Assembly (NCBI GenBank): GCA_964522665.1
Contig: CAZFVY010000070.1
Span: 1-38,703 of the forward strand
Source: CAZFVY01 sp964522665
Lineage (GTDB): Bacteria > Verrucomicrobiota > Verrucomicrobiia > Limisphaerales > CAZFVY01
DNA length: 38,703 nucleotides
Direction of reading: 5' to 3'
Every line of letters begins with the position of its first letter. The stretch's first letter is position 1. This document shows, one piece after another, positions 1 to 9,044 of the stretch. A program made the translations under genes and the position numbers. The notes under the pieces are model-generated. The model saw only the letters and a program-made list of their open reading frames with translations, searched no databases and was not told the DNA's origin.

Positions 1-54
1 CTCATATTCAACCTCTTTCAGCAACTCCCTTACAAGTTAACCGGATGACAGTGA

Positions 55-330
55 TATTTTAGACACGCGCACGCGTTTATTGGAGTAAGCGAGACGCTGA
101 AAGGTACGTTCAAGTCTGACAAGGAATTAGTCGCTCGCTTCGGGACTACCGCGTATTTGGCATTCCCTCCGCGCGACTCACTTTGGATCTGGTTTTTACT
201 GTCACCTTACGCGGAGACTTCTCAGGAACAAAGCCGTTGGGTGTTAGGCATGCAGGACTACACAGGGGTGCTGCCGGCGACTGACAACAACATAAAGCTT
301 GTTCGCAAGGCTATTGCTGGCCGTTTGTGA
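55..330 (+). other. Doubtful open frame at left edge, no ATG start
   Basis: A frame stays open from just after two TGA stops (46-48 and 52-54) to a TGA at 328-330, about 91 codons. The first ATG is at 250, so a product would need a rarer start such as CTG at 94 or ATT at 79. The translation has a hydrophobic stretch (LWIWFLLS) and ends DNNIKLVRKAIAGRL. I recognise no family. The same frame is also open from base 1 to 48, so this could be the decayed tail of a gene that enters from the left. Base composition looks less GC-rich than the rest of the window. Function unknown and the coding status is uncertain. Confidence 0.2.
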
Positions 331-379
331 GGTTGCCTGACCTAGCACTTCGTGCAAGTGTCATGCCAGCATGCAAGTC

Positions 380-600
380 CAGTTCTCACTCCTGACCGTT
401 CGCAAATGTAACGCCAAACTCCCCACCTTGCCCGCCACCCACGATTCGAATAAGTGGAAGGAAGAATCGCGGCGGGAAGCGACGATCCCTTTCAAATGGA
501 TCGCACGACGCCGGTCGATGGGCGACTGGGCCAATGCCTCCAAGCTTTCCGGGGCCATGCGCGCGGAATCGAAAACAAGTGTCGAAAGCGAGAATTGACA
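380..600 (+). repeat. Diverged direct repeat, copy A (downstream of P450)
   Basis: This block lies in the gap at 331-716, which has no convincing gene. It aligns along its length with 2019-2250 in the same orientation. Shared landmarks are cagttNtcactc (380-391 against 2019-2030), aacgccaa, an identical run gcggcgggaagcgacgat, tcgatgggcg and ccaatgcct. The two copies bracket the cytochrome P450 gene. Both copies have similar short open frames in one plus-strand phase, but stops and indels argue against a conserved protein. An interspersed noncoding element is the simplest reading. Confidence 0.6.
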
Positions 601-716
601 TTTGGACGACACTTGGAACGGCGATTTCTGATTTGCTGGAGCAAAGATCGCGGAAGGATTAGACCCAATTGCGACGTTGAACCGTCGCTCGCATAAGCCG
701 GTTCCAGGGCCATGCC

Positions 717-1913
717 TCAGATGGTGGTAAAGCGGATCGGAAGCTCCGCCGGACCATGCACGTGTAACGCCTTTCGCGGGGGCCACGGCTCATTGGACGC
801 CAACTTGAAGTCCAGTACGCGCGCCAAGAAATCCGCCAGCGCGATTCTCGCTTCCATGCGGGCTAGCGCCGCGCCAAGGCATGAATGGATGCCGTGGCCG
901 AAAGCAATATGCGGATTGGGATCGCGCCGGATGTCAAAGCGATTGGCAGCTTTGAAATGGTCAGGGTCCCGATTTGCCGAACCGATCATCGCCAGCACGA
1001 GCTTCCCGGCGGGAATAGTCTGACCATGGATTTCAAAATCGCGTCGCGGGGTGCGCATGACCCATTGCACCGGCGAACGATACCGCAGGACTTCTTCGAT
1101 CGCCGACGGCAGGAGTTCCGGCGCTTTGCGAAGCAACGAGAGTTGATCCGGGTTTTCAATAAAACAGAGGATGGCATTATTGACAAGATTGGTGGTCGTT
1201 TCTTGGCCACCGACGACCAGGAGTTGGAAGAAGCCGAGAATCTCCTCATGCGAGAGCCGCTCGCCATCCACCTCCGATTCGATCAACCGGGTAAGCAAGT
1301 CATTTTGAGGCGCGGCGCGCCGTTGCCGGATCATTTCCTCAAGATAAGGACTCATTTCCGCCGTCACCGCGCGGAATTCGCGTCCGGCATCCTGCGCTTC
1401 CTGCTCGCCCAAGCGGGCGTAACTGAGTTTGAGGATGCCGTCGCTCCAACGCCTGAAGGTCGGCCAGTCATCGGCAGGAATACCGATCATCGTGGCGATC
1501 ACGCGCATCGGCAACGGGACCGAAAAGTCCGCCGCGACTTCCATTTCTCCGCGACGCATAACGCGATCGAGAAGTTCACGGGACAGATCTCGGATCAATG
1601 GTTCCAAATTGGCGACCATTCGCGGCGTGAAGGCGCGCGAGATCAGCGCGCGCAATTTGCTGTGGGCCGGCGGGTCAGAGAAAATAAACCAATTGGGCGG
1701 CGCGGGAACGGCGGAACTGAACGCCTCATGGTCATTCAAAGCGCGTTTCGCCCCGTCGTAATCGAAGATTAACCAGCCATCGAATGGCGCGGGAACGTAA
1801 AGCAGGGGCGATTGGGTTCGCATCCGGTCATAAACCGGATACGGGTCGCGGCGAACGTCGTCGGAAAAAAGATTCATGGGCTTGCCAGTTACCATGTCAC
1901 GAAACGTGCGCAT
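717..1913 (-). CDS. Cytochrome P450
   Basis: A 398-residue soluble bacterial P450, of normal length for the class. It should bind heme and use two electrons and O2 to hydroxylate or otherwise oxidise a small organic substrate. The heme-ligand loop is visible as FGHGIHSCLG with Cys345. The I-helix oxygen-activation motif is GGQETT (about 235-240), and the ExxR pair is Glu274/Arg277 in EEVLRYR. There is no membrane anchor. ATG at 1913 is used, but in-frame Mets at residues 7 and 13 are possible and the body of the fold starts near NLFSDD. No ferredoxin or ferredoxin reductase gene is adjacent, so redox partners must come from elsewhere. Substrate cannot be told from the sequence. The gene sits alone between two diverged direct repeats, which suggests an acquired or mobile segment. 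Confidence 0.95.
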   Translation of the reverse strand: MRTFRDMVTGKPMNLFSDDVRRDPYPVYDRMRTQSPLLYVPAPFDGWLIFDYDGAKRALNDHEAFSSAVPAPPNWFIFSDPPAHSKLRALISRAFTPRMVANLEPLIRDLSRELLDRVMRRGEMEVAADFSVPLPMRVIATMIGIPADDWPTFRRWSDGILKLSYARLGEQEAQDAGREFRAVTAEMSPYLEEMIRQRRAAPQNDLLTRLIESEVDGERLSHEEILGFFQLLVVGGQETTTNLVNNAILCFIENPDQLSLLRKAPELLPSAIEEVLRYRSPVQWVMRTPRRDFEIHGQTIPAGKLVLAMIGSANRDPDHFKAANRFDIRRDPNPHIAFGHGIHSCLGAALARMEARIALADFLARVLDFKLASNEPWPPRKALHVHGPAELPIRFTTI

Positions 1914-2018
1914 TCTGGCCGATCCGGGGCGAAAATCGGGCGCTTTTTCTAATCGGTTAGTAGCAACCCAAAACGAACTGAACCGGAACGCAAGCCATTC
2001 AACTTGCCCTGTAGGTGT

Positions 2019-2250
2019 CAGTTGTCACTCTTGGCACTGGGCAATGCAAACGCCAAGCTCGCCGCCTACCTCGCAAATTGCGGCCCGAATCAGCCGAAGT
2101 AAGAATTGCGGCACAGTTGCGGCGGGAAGCGACGATGACCTTAAAATGGCCGGTGCAAAGCATGTCGATGGGCGGCAGGACCAATGCCTTCCGGCGCTGG
2201 GCGTGCGAATTAGGAAAAAAAACGTCAAAATCAAAAAACGACACAATTGC
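2019..2250 (+). repeat. Diverged direct repeat, copy B (upstream of P450)
   Basis: Second copy of the element at 380-600, in the same orientation, filling most of the gap between the P450 start (1913) and the HTH gene (2272). The best conserved core is gcggcgggaagcgacgat near 2119-2136. Its 3' end runs into an A-rich stretch (about 2213-2240) just before the HTH gene, so it may also contribute the promoter region of that gene. Confidence 0.6.
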
Positions 2251-2271
2251 GTAATTGTGAAGGACTCGGGC

Positions 2272-2745
2272 ATGCTGGAAGACTCTGATCCTCGTATTTC
2301 AAAAGTGGATGGGAGCGGAGTTCCCTACCATGTCCGGCTTAAGCGGGTGCGTGAATCAACAGGTAGATCGGATCGCGACATCGCCGCACTTCTTGGAGTA
2401 TCATTGCAAGAGTACTACGAATGGGAGACTTTTGAAGGGGAGTTAACGGTGGCGATGTCTCTTGCTGAAGTCTCCAAGCTTAGTTCTGCGCTTGGGATAT
2501 GCTCCCGGTTGATTTTTGACGATGGGGAGCCGGAGGCGTCAACGCTTTCAGCGGCGCAATTGTCGGCGAAAATCAAGACCTACATCTACGCGTCCGGGTT
2601 GAGCATCACAGAGTTTGAGAATCGTGTCGGATTTGAAATTGCGCCGGCCCTCCGTGATTCCTCGGAAATTCTAAAGTGGAACGTCGATTGCCTCCGGTTT
2701 GTCTGCAAGGAAATCGGCGTGGATTGGCGGATCGCTCTTCCGTAA
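2272..2745 (+). CDS. Putative XRE-type HTH DNA-binding protein
   Basis: A 157-residue protein that looks like a small transcriptional regulator. The N-terminal half contains a helix-turn-helix of the Cro/C1 (XRE) kind: RLKRVRESTG, then SDRDIAALLGVS, then LQEYYEWE, about residues 22-60. The C-terminal half (from about 95) has a second similar pattern, IKTYIYASGLSITEFENRVG, so the protein may hold two tandem HTH units. I chose ATG at 2272 because gaagga lies at a suitable distance upstream (about 2259-2264) and because the longer in-frame extension to 1876 runs through the direct repeat. It is transcribed alone. No partner toxin or phage gene is adjacent. Target and signal are unknown. Confidence 0.65.
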   Translation: MLEDSDPRISKVDGSGVPYHVRLKRVRESTGRSDRDIAALLGVSLQEYYEWETFEGELTVAMSLAEVSKLSSALGICSRLIFDDGEPEASTLSAAQLSAKIKTYIYASGLSITEFENRVGFEIAPALRDSSEILKWNVDCLRFVCKEIGVDWRIALP

Positions 2746-2855
2746 AAGCAGGCATGCTGCTCGGTTTGCCGCCGCGAATCCGCTCGAAGACGCGCTTCTC
2801 CGTTCTGATTTTGAGTCGGCAAATGAATCTACGCCTTCCACGGTACAAGCAAAAA

Positions 2856-2880
2856 GCGGGGCAGTTGTGACCTGCCCCGC
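2856..2880 (-). terminator. Rho-independent terminator of the large secreted protein gene
   Basis: A perfect 9-bp stem, gcggggcag and ctgccccgc, encloses a 7-nt loop. On the minus strand the stem is followed by TTTTT (2855-2851). It lies about 34 bases past the stop of the minus-strand gene at 2914-6483, exactly where an intrinsic terminator is expected. Confidence 0.85.
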
Positions 2881-2913
2881 GTTGAGCGACGGACTGTTTA
2901 ACGGTTCAGCTTC

Positions 2914-5900
2914 CTACGGTTGGCGGACCGTGTAGAAGTATATTGAGTTCGTGGTCGTGGACGGATCACTGAACTGGAAATGTCCGGCCGGGTTCTCGGT
3001 CGGATGGCCCAAGATCTGCCACTTGCTGAGCGGCAAGGTCACGTTCGTGGAGCCTAATACAGTAAAGCCCAAACCGGGCGCGCCAGAGAACGTGAAGTTA
3101 AACCCGTTGGTTGTCACCGAGGCGCCACCGAGCTTCGGCGGGGTCACGGTCTGAGTTACCGCGGTAGGGCTGTAACCGGTGGCGGTGACGACGATTTGCA
3201 ACGGCGCCGCGCCTTGCAACAGCGCCGACTTCGTCGGGTCGAACACGATCTGGCCCGGCTGGGTCGCGTTGTAACCCGCCGGCGGTAGGGTGGAACCGTT
3301 CACCGTGATGTTCGTGATGGCGGCATGCCAGACGGGATCGGTCGGCGCGTTCGTGATCGAAAAGACGCTGTCGAGGCCGGCTCCAGTTTGGGCCGTCAAA
3401 ATCGGCGCCGGAATGGGTTGCGCGACATTCGCCTTGGCCTGCGGCACAAATGTGAGGCCCTTCAGGGAAGTGGAACCGCTGGTGGTGTAGATCAAGTTGC
3501 TGGAAACAACGTTGATATTCTGCATCCAGCCGGCCGCGTCCGTGACGCGGATGATGCTGTTGCCTTTCGTGCCTCCGGCGCCCGTCGTGTAGAACAGGTT
3601 GACGCCACCATCGCCGTTGGTGGTCGCGAAGAGCCCGTCAATACCGGTCGAGTTGGTGAACGAACCATTTGCGGTCCAATTGCCACTCTTTAGTGAGAAC
3701 TTATTGATTACGCCCTGGGTCAAGCTGACTTGATCAGCGATATAGAGTATGTCGTAGGAAGCGCCGCCGTTGGTGGAGACCAAGTAGAAATCGGCGGCGT
3801 ATTGATCGGTGGTCAGGTTGTTCGCGAAGGTTACGTCGTATCGGCCGGTGGAAGGATCAAGGCCGAGCGCATAAACTTCGGGTATGCTCTGGCCAGCGAC
3901 CGCCTTTTGCGTCTCGACGTAGGGAACTCCGCCGAAGGTTCTCACCACGACGTTGTTGAAATTGTTCAGGTTGGGAGCGCTGATACTCCCGCCGCCCAAA
4001 CTAACTTCGTATAGTCCACCCTTGTCAACCACGATCCAGGTTGAATCATCGCCCAAGACGCAAGCCGAGCGCGCCTCGCTGCCACCCAGGGAGATAGAAG
4101 TGTAAGCGCCAATCGTTACTTGGTTGGCGTAGTTCAAGGTCGCCGCCGCTCGATTGAGATTAAGGCTTTCGTCGGGAGTGGCCGCGCTGCCATCCAGAAA
4201 GGCCGCAAAGGAGATCAAGGTCCCGTCATCGCTGAGCGCGAGCCGGCCGGTGGCGGCGCTGGCGACTTGCCGCAGCGCGTTCGTGCCCGTGGCGCTGATA
4301 GGCACGATATTCACCGGCGCGGTTTGACCGGTGGCGGAAGGATTGACCTCGATAATGCTAAAAGTCGTATTATTGGCCAGCGTGTCAGCTTGAAACACGG
4401 CGAGGTTTCCCGCGGTGAACGGCGCCGGCGGCGCCCCAATCTTGAAAGTGGGCGAGTTCGTGGTGTAGGTCGAACTGTAACCCACCACGGTGAACGTCAG
4501 GTAGGCGGCGGAAACGGCCGTTGAGCCATTCACGGTGGCGGTCAGGTTGGTGAAAGCGACGAGGCCGTTGACCGACGACTGTTGGGTAGCGCCACCCAAC
4601 GTCCAGCCTCCCGCGCCGCCGACGGCCGCGGTGATCGTAACGTTAGGGTAGGGGTTCGTCGTGCCATTGCCGTACTGGTCCGAAATGAGAAAGACCGGAT
4701 TGGCGGTCAAGGTGCCGCCGCTGGCCGAGGGTCCGGCGGCCTTAATGGTGGGAGCGAGTTTCGTGGCCACTCCCGCGGCCAACGGTTGCGCCACCTTCGC
4801 CGTGCCGAACCCGTGCGCGATGATGGAGATGTTTAGCAGGCCGCTCGCCTGGAGAAGCGTCGATTTCGCGGGATTAAAGATGATTTGCCCCGCGGGCGCC
4901 GCATTGTAAGCCGTGTTCGTCAGAATCAAGCCGTTGACATAGATCGCGTCAATATTCGTGCGCCAAGCGGGATTATCGGCGTAGCTGTTGGTGAACGGCT
5001 TATCCACCGTGGCGCTCGGGTCAAAGGCAATCGCCGGTGGCGGAGTCCCCGCCGTGCCCCCAACCGTCACGTTGTCAAAGCGCCAGTTGCCCGAAAGGTT
5101 GTTGTACGGCTGGCCCAGGAAATTCTGACATTGCGGGCCTGTGCCGGCGTTGACAACCCTGAATCCGAACAGCGGGTTGTTGGCGGCTCCGGGAACACCG
5201 GTTAGGTCCACGACGATGTTGTTATACCAACCCTGCCCGAAGGTCTCGTAGAAGTAAGTTCCGTTCAGCAAGTTCGGATCCGCGCTGTTCTGGAGGATGT
5301 AGCCGGGATTGGCTCCGTAAAAGAGGCTGTTCGCGACGTTCGTGGTCACCCAGCCGTCCGTGGTGTAGAGCACGGAGAATTTATCCGGCGCCTGGGTCGT
5401 GAAATAAATATCGAAGCCGCAAACGATGTTGGAATAGCCGGACGTATCGACATTAAACTCGGCGCCTTGGGTGGCAAGGGGAGCCAGAGAGGTCCATCCG
5501 CTATTAGGGGCGCCGGCGCCCGTGATTCCGCCCCGCACGCGCCAGCAAAGCGAATTCGGCCCACTGGACGCGCCCCCTTGAACGAGAACGTCACACCAAT
5601 TGCTGCTTCCTTGTGAGCCATCGGCGAAGGTGTAATTATTGACCATTCCCAAAGAACGCGCCGTGCCCGAGCCAGTCGTGGCCGCCGGAGTGTTGTAAGG
5701 CGGCAGCGTAACGCCGATGAGATCAAAGTTCCAGTCCGCGATGATGTCGATCGTGGAGCCTTGAATCATCACGTTGTCCAGCGTCCAGCTTCCCGAGGCG
5801 CCGCCGTACGTGGCGCCCGTTGTGTCCACGCAATCGGTTCCGGTGGAGGCGTTGACCACTCGGATGGCGAAACTCGAGTCGTTGTCCACCCCGGAGAGGC

Positions 5901-6483
5901 CGGTCAAATCGACCGTGATCCGATTGTTCCAGCCGCTGGCCAATTTGATGTAGGTACCGTTGACCGTGCTGGAGCTGGTGATATTCGTGGCGATGACTCC
6001 GGCGGCCGCCGAGGCGATGTCGGCGTTAAACCATGTCACGCCGTCAGTGGTGTATTGGACCTGCAAATTGGCCTCCGCGTCGGCGGTGGCATAGACATCG
6101 AACGAGACTTTGATTTTGTAATAACCAAACGTGCTGCCGGCGAACTGGGCGCCCTGCGTGCCGATCGGAGCGTTCGTGGACCAGCCATTGCCGCCACTGC
6201 CAGCTACGGAGCTAAAGCCGCGAATCCGCCAGCTATTGGCGCCACCGGAAGAACCGCCGGCCAGAGACTGGACATCCGGGGTGCTTACGCTGTTGGTCTT
6301 TTGATAATTGTTGCTCATGCCCAGGGCGATGGCCGCGCCCAGACCGGTCGAGGGCTGGGGGTTGGCGTTGGCTCCAACCGCCAAATTGTCAAAGGTCCAG
6401 GCGGTTAGCGTCGTCTGCGCGTGAGTGGCCGCCGCCGAGGCGAGGAAGAGCGCCACGACGGGCGCCATAAGTCTGTATTTCAT
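2914..6483 (-). CDS. Large secreted repeat protein with duplicated N-terminal domain
   Basis: An 1189-residue exported protein. It has a signal peptide (MKYRLMAPVVALFLASAAA, likely cut near THA-Q). Two homologous domains follow, about 28-245 and 246-480. Each opens with W-[TN]-F-D, contains a W-R-[IV]-R-G...GW....P..TQGA.F block, and closes with G-[SN]-W-x-[LF]-DNV. Two copies of a DUF1533-like module come later: NPAWRTNIDAIYVNG (about 500-565) and DPVWHAAITNITVNG (about 1030-1095), each followed by GQI[IV]F[ND]P.KS.LLQ. The middle region (about 690-1000) is probably a beta-propeller-like or Ig-like stretch. The C-terminus has the WQILG...FQFSD...FYTV tail seen in exported Verrucomicrobia proteins. 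It is probably at the cell surface or secreted. Binding partner is unknown. It is divergent from the pseudopilin-like gene and has its own terminator. Confidence 0.75.
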   Translation of the reverse strand: MKYRLMAPVVALFLASAAATHAQTTLTAWTFDNLAVGANANPQPSTGLGAAIALGMSNNYQKTNSVSTPDVQSLAGGSSGGANSWRIRGFSSVAGSGGNGWSTNAPIGTQGAQFAGSTFGYYKIKVSFDVYATADAEANLQVQYTTDGVTWFNADIASAAAGVIATNITSSSTVNGTYIKLASGWNNRITVDLTGLSGVDNDSSFAIRVVNASTGTDCVDTTGATYGGASGSWTLDNVMIQGSTIDIIADWNFDLIGVTLPPYNTPAATTGSGTARSLGMVNNYTFADGSQGSSNWCDVLVQGGASSGPNSLCWRVRGGITGAGAPNSGWTSLAPLATQGAEFNVDTSGYSNIVCGFDIYFTTQAPDKFSVLYTTDGWVTTNVANSLFYGANPGYILQNSADPNLLNGTYFYETFGQGWYNNIVVDLTGVPGAANNPLFGFRVVNAGTGPQCQNFLGQPYNNLSGNWRFDNVTVGGTAGTPPPAIAFDPSATVDKPFTNSYADNPAWRTNIDAIYVNGLILTNTAYNAAPAGQIIFNPAKSTLLQASGLLNISIIAHGFGTAKVAQPLAAGVATKLAPTIKAAGPSASGGTLTANPVFLISDQYGNGTTNPYPNVTITAAVGGAGGWTLGGATQQSSVNGLVAFTNLTATVNGSTAVSAAYLTFTVVGYSSTYTTNSPTFKIGAPPAPFTAGNLAVFQADTLANNTTFSIIEVNPSATGQTAPVNIVPISATGTNALRQVASAATGRLALSDDGTLISFAAFLDGSAATPDESLNLNRAAATLNYANQVTIGAYTSISLGGSEARSACVLGDDSTWIVVDKGGLYEVSLGGGSISAPNLNNFNNVVVRTFGGVPYVETQKAVAGQSIPEVYALGLDPSTGRYDVTFANNLTTDQYAADFYLVSTNGGASYDILYIADQVSLTQGVINKFSLKSGNWTANGSFTNSTGIDGLFATTNGDGGVNLFYTTGAGGTKGNSIIRVTDAAGWMQNINVVSSNLIYTTSGSTSLKGLTFVPQAKANVAQPIPAPILTAQTGAGLDSVFSITNAPTDPVWHAAITNITVNGSTLPPAGYNATQPGQIVFDPTKSALLQGAAPLQIVVTATGYSPTAVTQTVTPPKLGGASVTTNGFNFTFSGAPGLGFTVLGSTNVTLPLSKWQILGHPTENPAGHFQFSDPSTTTNSIYFYTVRQP

Positions 6484-6720
6484 ATATTGTAGCTTGTTTT
6501 CGTTATCTAATAATCAGATGAGACTTCAGGTTGGCTGAAAACGCGGTCGCCATTAAGTCATGGAATTGTGACAAGGCAACGGTGGCGAGGTAACGATTGC
6601 ATTACAAAACCTACGGCGGCCACCGGACACCGCCACGAATCGAGCCGATCGTAACGCCAATGTCACAATTGGAATCTGGCGTCTCCCACCTGACTTGTGT
6701 ACGGTGCCGGATGACGTTTC

Positions 6721-7638
6721 GTGATGAACGCTGAAGTGAAATTAAACCGAAATAATGGCCGCGGATTTACGTTGATCGAGTTGTTGGTTGTCATCGCCAT
6801 CATAGCGATTCTGGCGGCGATCCTGCTGCCGGCCCTCGCCAAATCCAAGGCGACCGCGCAACGGGCCGTGTGTCTAAGCAATCTCAGGCAGTGGGGATTG
6901 GCGGACACGATGTATCTGGACGATAACGACCAGACGTTTCCGTACCCGAGGTATCAGGATGCGTATGCCGCTTCCGCGGATCAGGACAACCCGGTGTGGC
7001 TGTCCATACCTACCTATCATAACCAACATCTCGGTGACGATGTCTGGTTCAATGCCCTACCCTCCTACGTCGCCAATAAGCCCATGTACGTCTGGGCGTA
7101 CGGCCCGGCCGACTTTTATGGTTCCAGATCTATATTCACCTGCCCGACCGCTTACTCCCAGGGCATCGCGGACGCCGACCGGGTCGCGGCCACCGGCAAG
7201 TACGACATGATTCCCGGTCTCCGTCCGCTGTTCCAGTACGGGATGAACTCGAAGTCGCTCGCCAACGCGGATATCAGCTTGGGTGGACCCACCCGCCTCC
7301 AAATGAACATGGTGGCCCGTCCCTCGTCTTTCGTGCTATTCTCCGACGTTCGTAACCGGTCCACTGAACAGCCGTTCTATCCCGCGGGCGATCCGAACCA
7401 GTTTCTCCTCGCCACGCCCCATTGCTACACCACGCGCTTTTCCTCACGGCATAGTAAGGGTGGTCAAATCACCTTCGGCGACGGGCATGCGGCTTACTAC
7501 AAATACGGCTACGTCGTGTCCGACGGCGCGGCCCTTACCCCGTCTGGTCCGACCGCCGGCCAACCAGTCGCCGCCGGTCACGACCCCGGACGCCCCGACA
7601 TCAATTGGGACTGCGCCGGATTTCCGGTCATTAACTAA
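6721..7638 (+). CDS. Prepilin-type (type II secretion pseudopilin-like) protein with H-X9-DG motif
   Basis: A protein of about 304-305 residues with a type IV prepilin N-terminus: a short basic leader, then GRGFTLIELLVVIAIIAILA. Prepilin peptidase would cut after the Gly before FTLIE and methylate the new Phe. The hydrophobic helix anchors it in the inner membrane before assembly. The rest is a globular, aromatic-rich region. Near the C-terminus HSKGGQITFGDG fits the H-X9-DG motif of the DUF1559-like pseudopilins that are strongly expanded in Verrucomicrobia and Planctomycetes. GTG at 6721 and ATG at 6724 are adjacent possible starts, and ATG is slightly more likely. No secretion ATPase or outer-membrane secretin is nearby, so this is a stand-alone paralog. 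Its cargo or role is unknown. Confidence 0.9.
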   Translation: MMNAEVKLNRNNGRGFTLIELLVVIAIIAILAAILLPALAKSKATAQRAVCLSNLRQWGLADTMYLDDNDQTFPYPRYQDAYAASADQDNPVWLSIPTYHNQHLGDDVWFNALPSYVANKPMYVWAYGPADFYGSRSIFTCPTAYSQGIADADRVAATGKYDMIPGLRPLFQYGMNSKSLANADISLGGPTRLQMNMVARPSSFVLFSDVRNRSTEQPFYPAGDPNQFLLATPHCYTTRFSSRHSKGGQITFGDGHAAYYKYGYVVSDGAALTPSGPTAGQPVAAGHDPGRPDINWDCAGFPVIN

Positions 7639-7666
7639 TTTTTATTACCCGACAACGGCGCGCTAC

Positions 7667-8755
7667 TTAAAGCTCCGCCATTGCCGCGTCGAGCGCGGCG
7701 TAGAGTTGGGCCATGGTCGCATCGGTCTCGTCGCCCATGCTCGAGATCCGGAAGGTTGTGCCTTTGATCTTGCCGTAGCCGCCGTCGATGAGAAATCCCT
7801 GGTCTTTGACCAGTTTTTGGAGTTTGGCGACATCCACCGTTCGACCGGCGGGGCGCGCGCCATTGTTGACGCAGGTGAGCGTGACCGATTCAAAGCCCGG
7901 CTCGGGGAAGAGCGTAAAGCCGTGTCCGGCGGCCCAGGCGCGGGTACGTTCGGCCAAGCGGAGATGCCGGGCGTAGCGGGTTTCCAGGCCTTCTTCGAAG
8001 ATTTCGTCGAGCTTTGAAGCGAGCGCATGCACGTGTCCGATGCTGGGCGTGCTGGGGGTCATGTGTTGCTCGGCGTTTTTCTGAAATTCGAGGAAGTCGA
8101 AATAATAACCTCGGTCCGGCGCCTGCGCGGCTTTGGCCAGCGCCGCGGGTGAGCAGGTGAAGACGGTGAGGCCCGGAGGCAGCGCGAACGCCTTTTGGGT
8201 TCCGGCCAGGAGCACGTCGATACCGAGCGCGTCGAACTCGATCTTCACGGCTGAGAGCGAACTCACGGCGTCCACGATGAACATTACGTCCGGGAATTTC
8301 GCCTTGAGCGCCGCGATTTCCGCCAGTGGGCTCATCACGCCGGTCGAGGTTTCGTTGTGAATCAGCGTCAGCGCGTCGAACTGGCCGGTGGCCAGTTTCG
8401 CTTCCACTTGCGCGGCGCGGATGGGTGAACCCCATTCGGCTTGCAGCGGCTCGGCGGCTTCCCCGCAGCGGCGCGCGACGTCGATCCACTTGTCGGAGAA
8501 GGCGCCATTCATGCAGCACAGGACCCGTTTGGCGACCAGATTGCGCACGGCGCCTTCCATGACGCCCCAGGCGGAAGAGGTGCCCAGATAGACGAGTTGG
8601 CGGGTGTAGAGCAACTGCTGCAACTGCGGCTGCATCCGCGCGTAGAGGTCTTTGAAGCCTTGGCCGCGATGGCCGATCATCGGCCGGCAGAACGCGCGAA
8701 ACGTGCGTTCGTTCACTTCGACCGGGCCCGGAATGTGCAATTTAACGTGTGCCAT
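7667..8755 (-). CDS. Class V PLP-dependent aminotransferase (alanine-glyoxylate / serine-pyruvate type)
   Basis: A 362-residue PLP enzyme of the class V aminotransferase family, in the alanine-glyoxylate or serine-pyruvate branch. The N-terminus HIPGPVEVNERT and the GHRGQGF loop are typical. The PLP aspartate is in VDAVSS (Asp162), and the Schiff-base lysine is Lys188 in LLAGTQKAFALPPG. It most likely moves amino groups between serine, alanine or phosphoserine-like donors and keto acids in the cytosol. The exact substrate cannot be fixed from sequence. I start at ATG 8755 because MAHVKLHIPGP matches the family N-terminus. The in-frame upstream extension to 8908 is low-complexity (PIIPIIPIPPITP) and comes from a short-period DNA repeat. 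It is divergent from ispF. Confidence 0.9.
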   Translation of the reverse strand: MAHVKLHIPGPVEVNERTFRAFCRPMIGHRGQGFKDLYARMQPQLQQLLYTRQLVYLGTSSAWGVMEGAVRNLVAKRVLCCMNGAFSDKWIDVARRCGEAAEPLQAEWGSPIRAAQVEAKLATGQFDALTLIHNETSTGVMSPLAEIAALKAKFPDVMFIVDAVSSLSAVKIEFDALGIDVLLAGTQKAFALPPGLTVFTCSPAALAKAAQAPDRGYYFDFLEFQKNAEQHMTPSTPSIGHVHALASKLDEIFEEGLETRYARHLRLAERTRAWAAGHGFTLFPEPGFESVTLTCVNNGARPAGRTVDVAKLQKLVKDQGFLIDGGYGKIKGTTFRISSMGDETDATMAQLYAALDAAMAEL

Positions 8756-8828
8756 AATACAAGCGGCGCCATTCTTCACAGGCGCGTCCTGAAGGCAAGC
8801 GCCGTCTTCGGCGGCGCGGGATGCGACT

Positions 8829-8870
8829 GATGGGGTAATGGGCGGGATGGGAATTATAGGAATAATGGGA
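8829..8870 (-). promoter_or_regulatory. G/AT short-period repeat with possible -10 box
   Basis: Within the 289-bp gap between the divergent aminotransferase and ispF genes lies a run built from variants of gggataat and gggaat. On the minus strand it contains TATAAT (8858-8853), about 100 nt upstream of the aminotransferase ATG. No good -35 hexamer is seen, so a promoter role is only a suggestion. I see nothing else in the gap. Confidence 0.25.
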
Positions 8871-9044
8871 CCGACGGAAAAAATGCGGGCGGCCACCGGG
8901 GTTCTCACTTTATGATTTTGCCGCTCGTGATTTTGCCGATTCTCTTGTCAAAAATGGCGATCGAGTATTGGCCGGGTCTGCTTTTCCGGCGCCGCGGATC
9001 ACTATTTCCTTCCGCGCGCGTTGGGGGCGGCTATAGTCGGGCGC

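Noticed and set aside
885..1772. Long open frame on the plus strand opposite the P450
   Set aside because: It is a shadow of the GC-rich P450 gene; its translation has no family features and is His/Arg-rich.
1876..2271. Longer N-terminus for the HTH protein
   Set aside because: The in-frame extension runs through repeat copy B; a ribosome-site-like gaagga and the HTH fold support ATG at 2272.
6564..6680. attgtgac / gtcacaat pair as an operator in the divergent gap 6484-6720
   Set aside because: The 8-9 base arms are about 90 bp apart with no further symmetry, so chance is a fair explanation.
8756..8908. Longer N-terminus for the class V aminotransferase
   Set aside because: The extension is low-complexity sequence made by a short-period DNA repeat, while MAHVKLHIPGP matches the family start.
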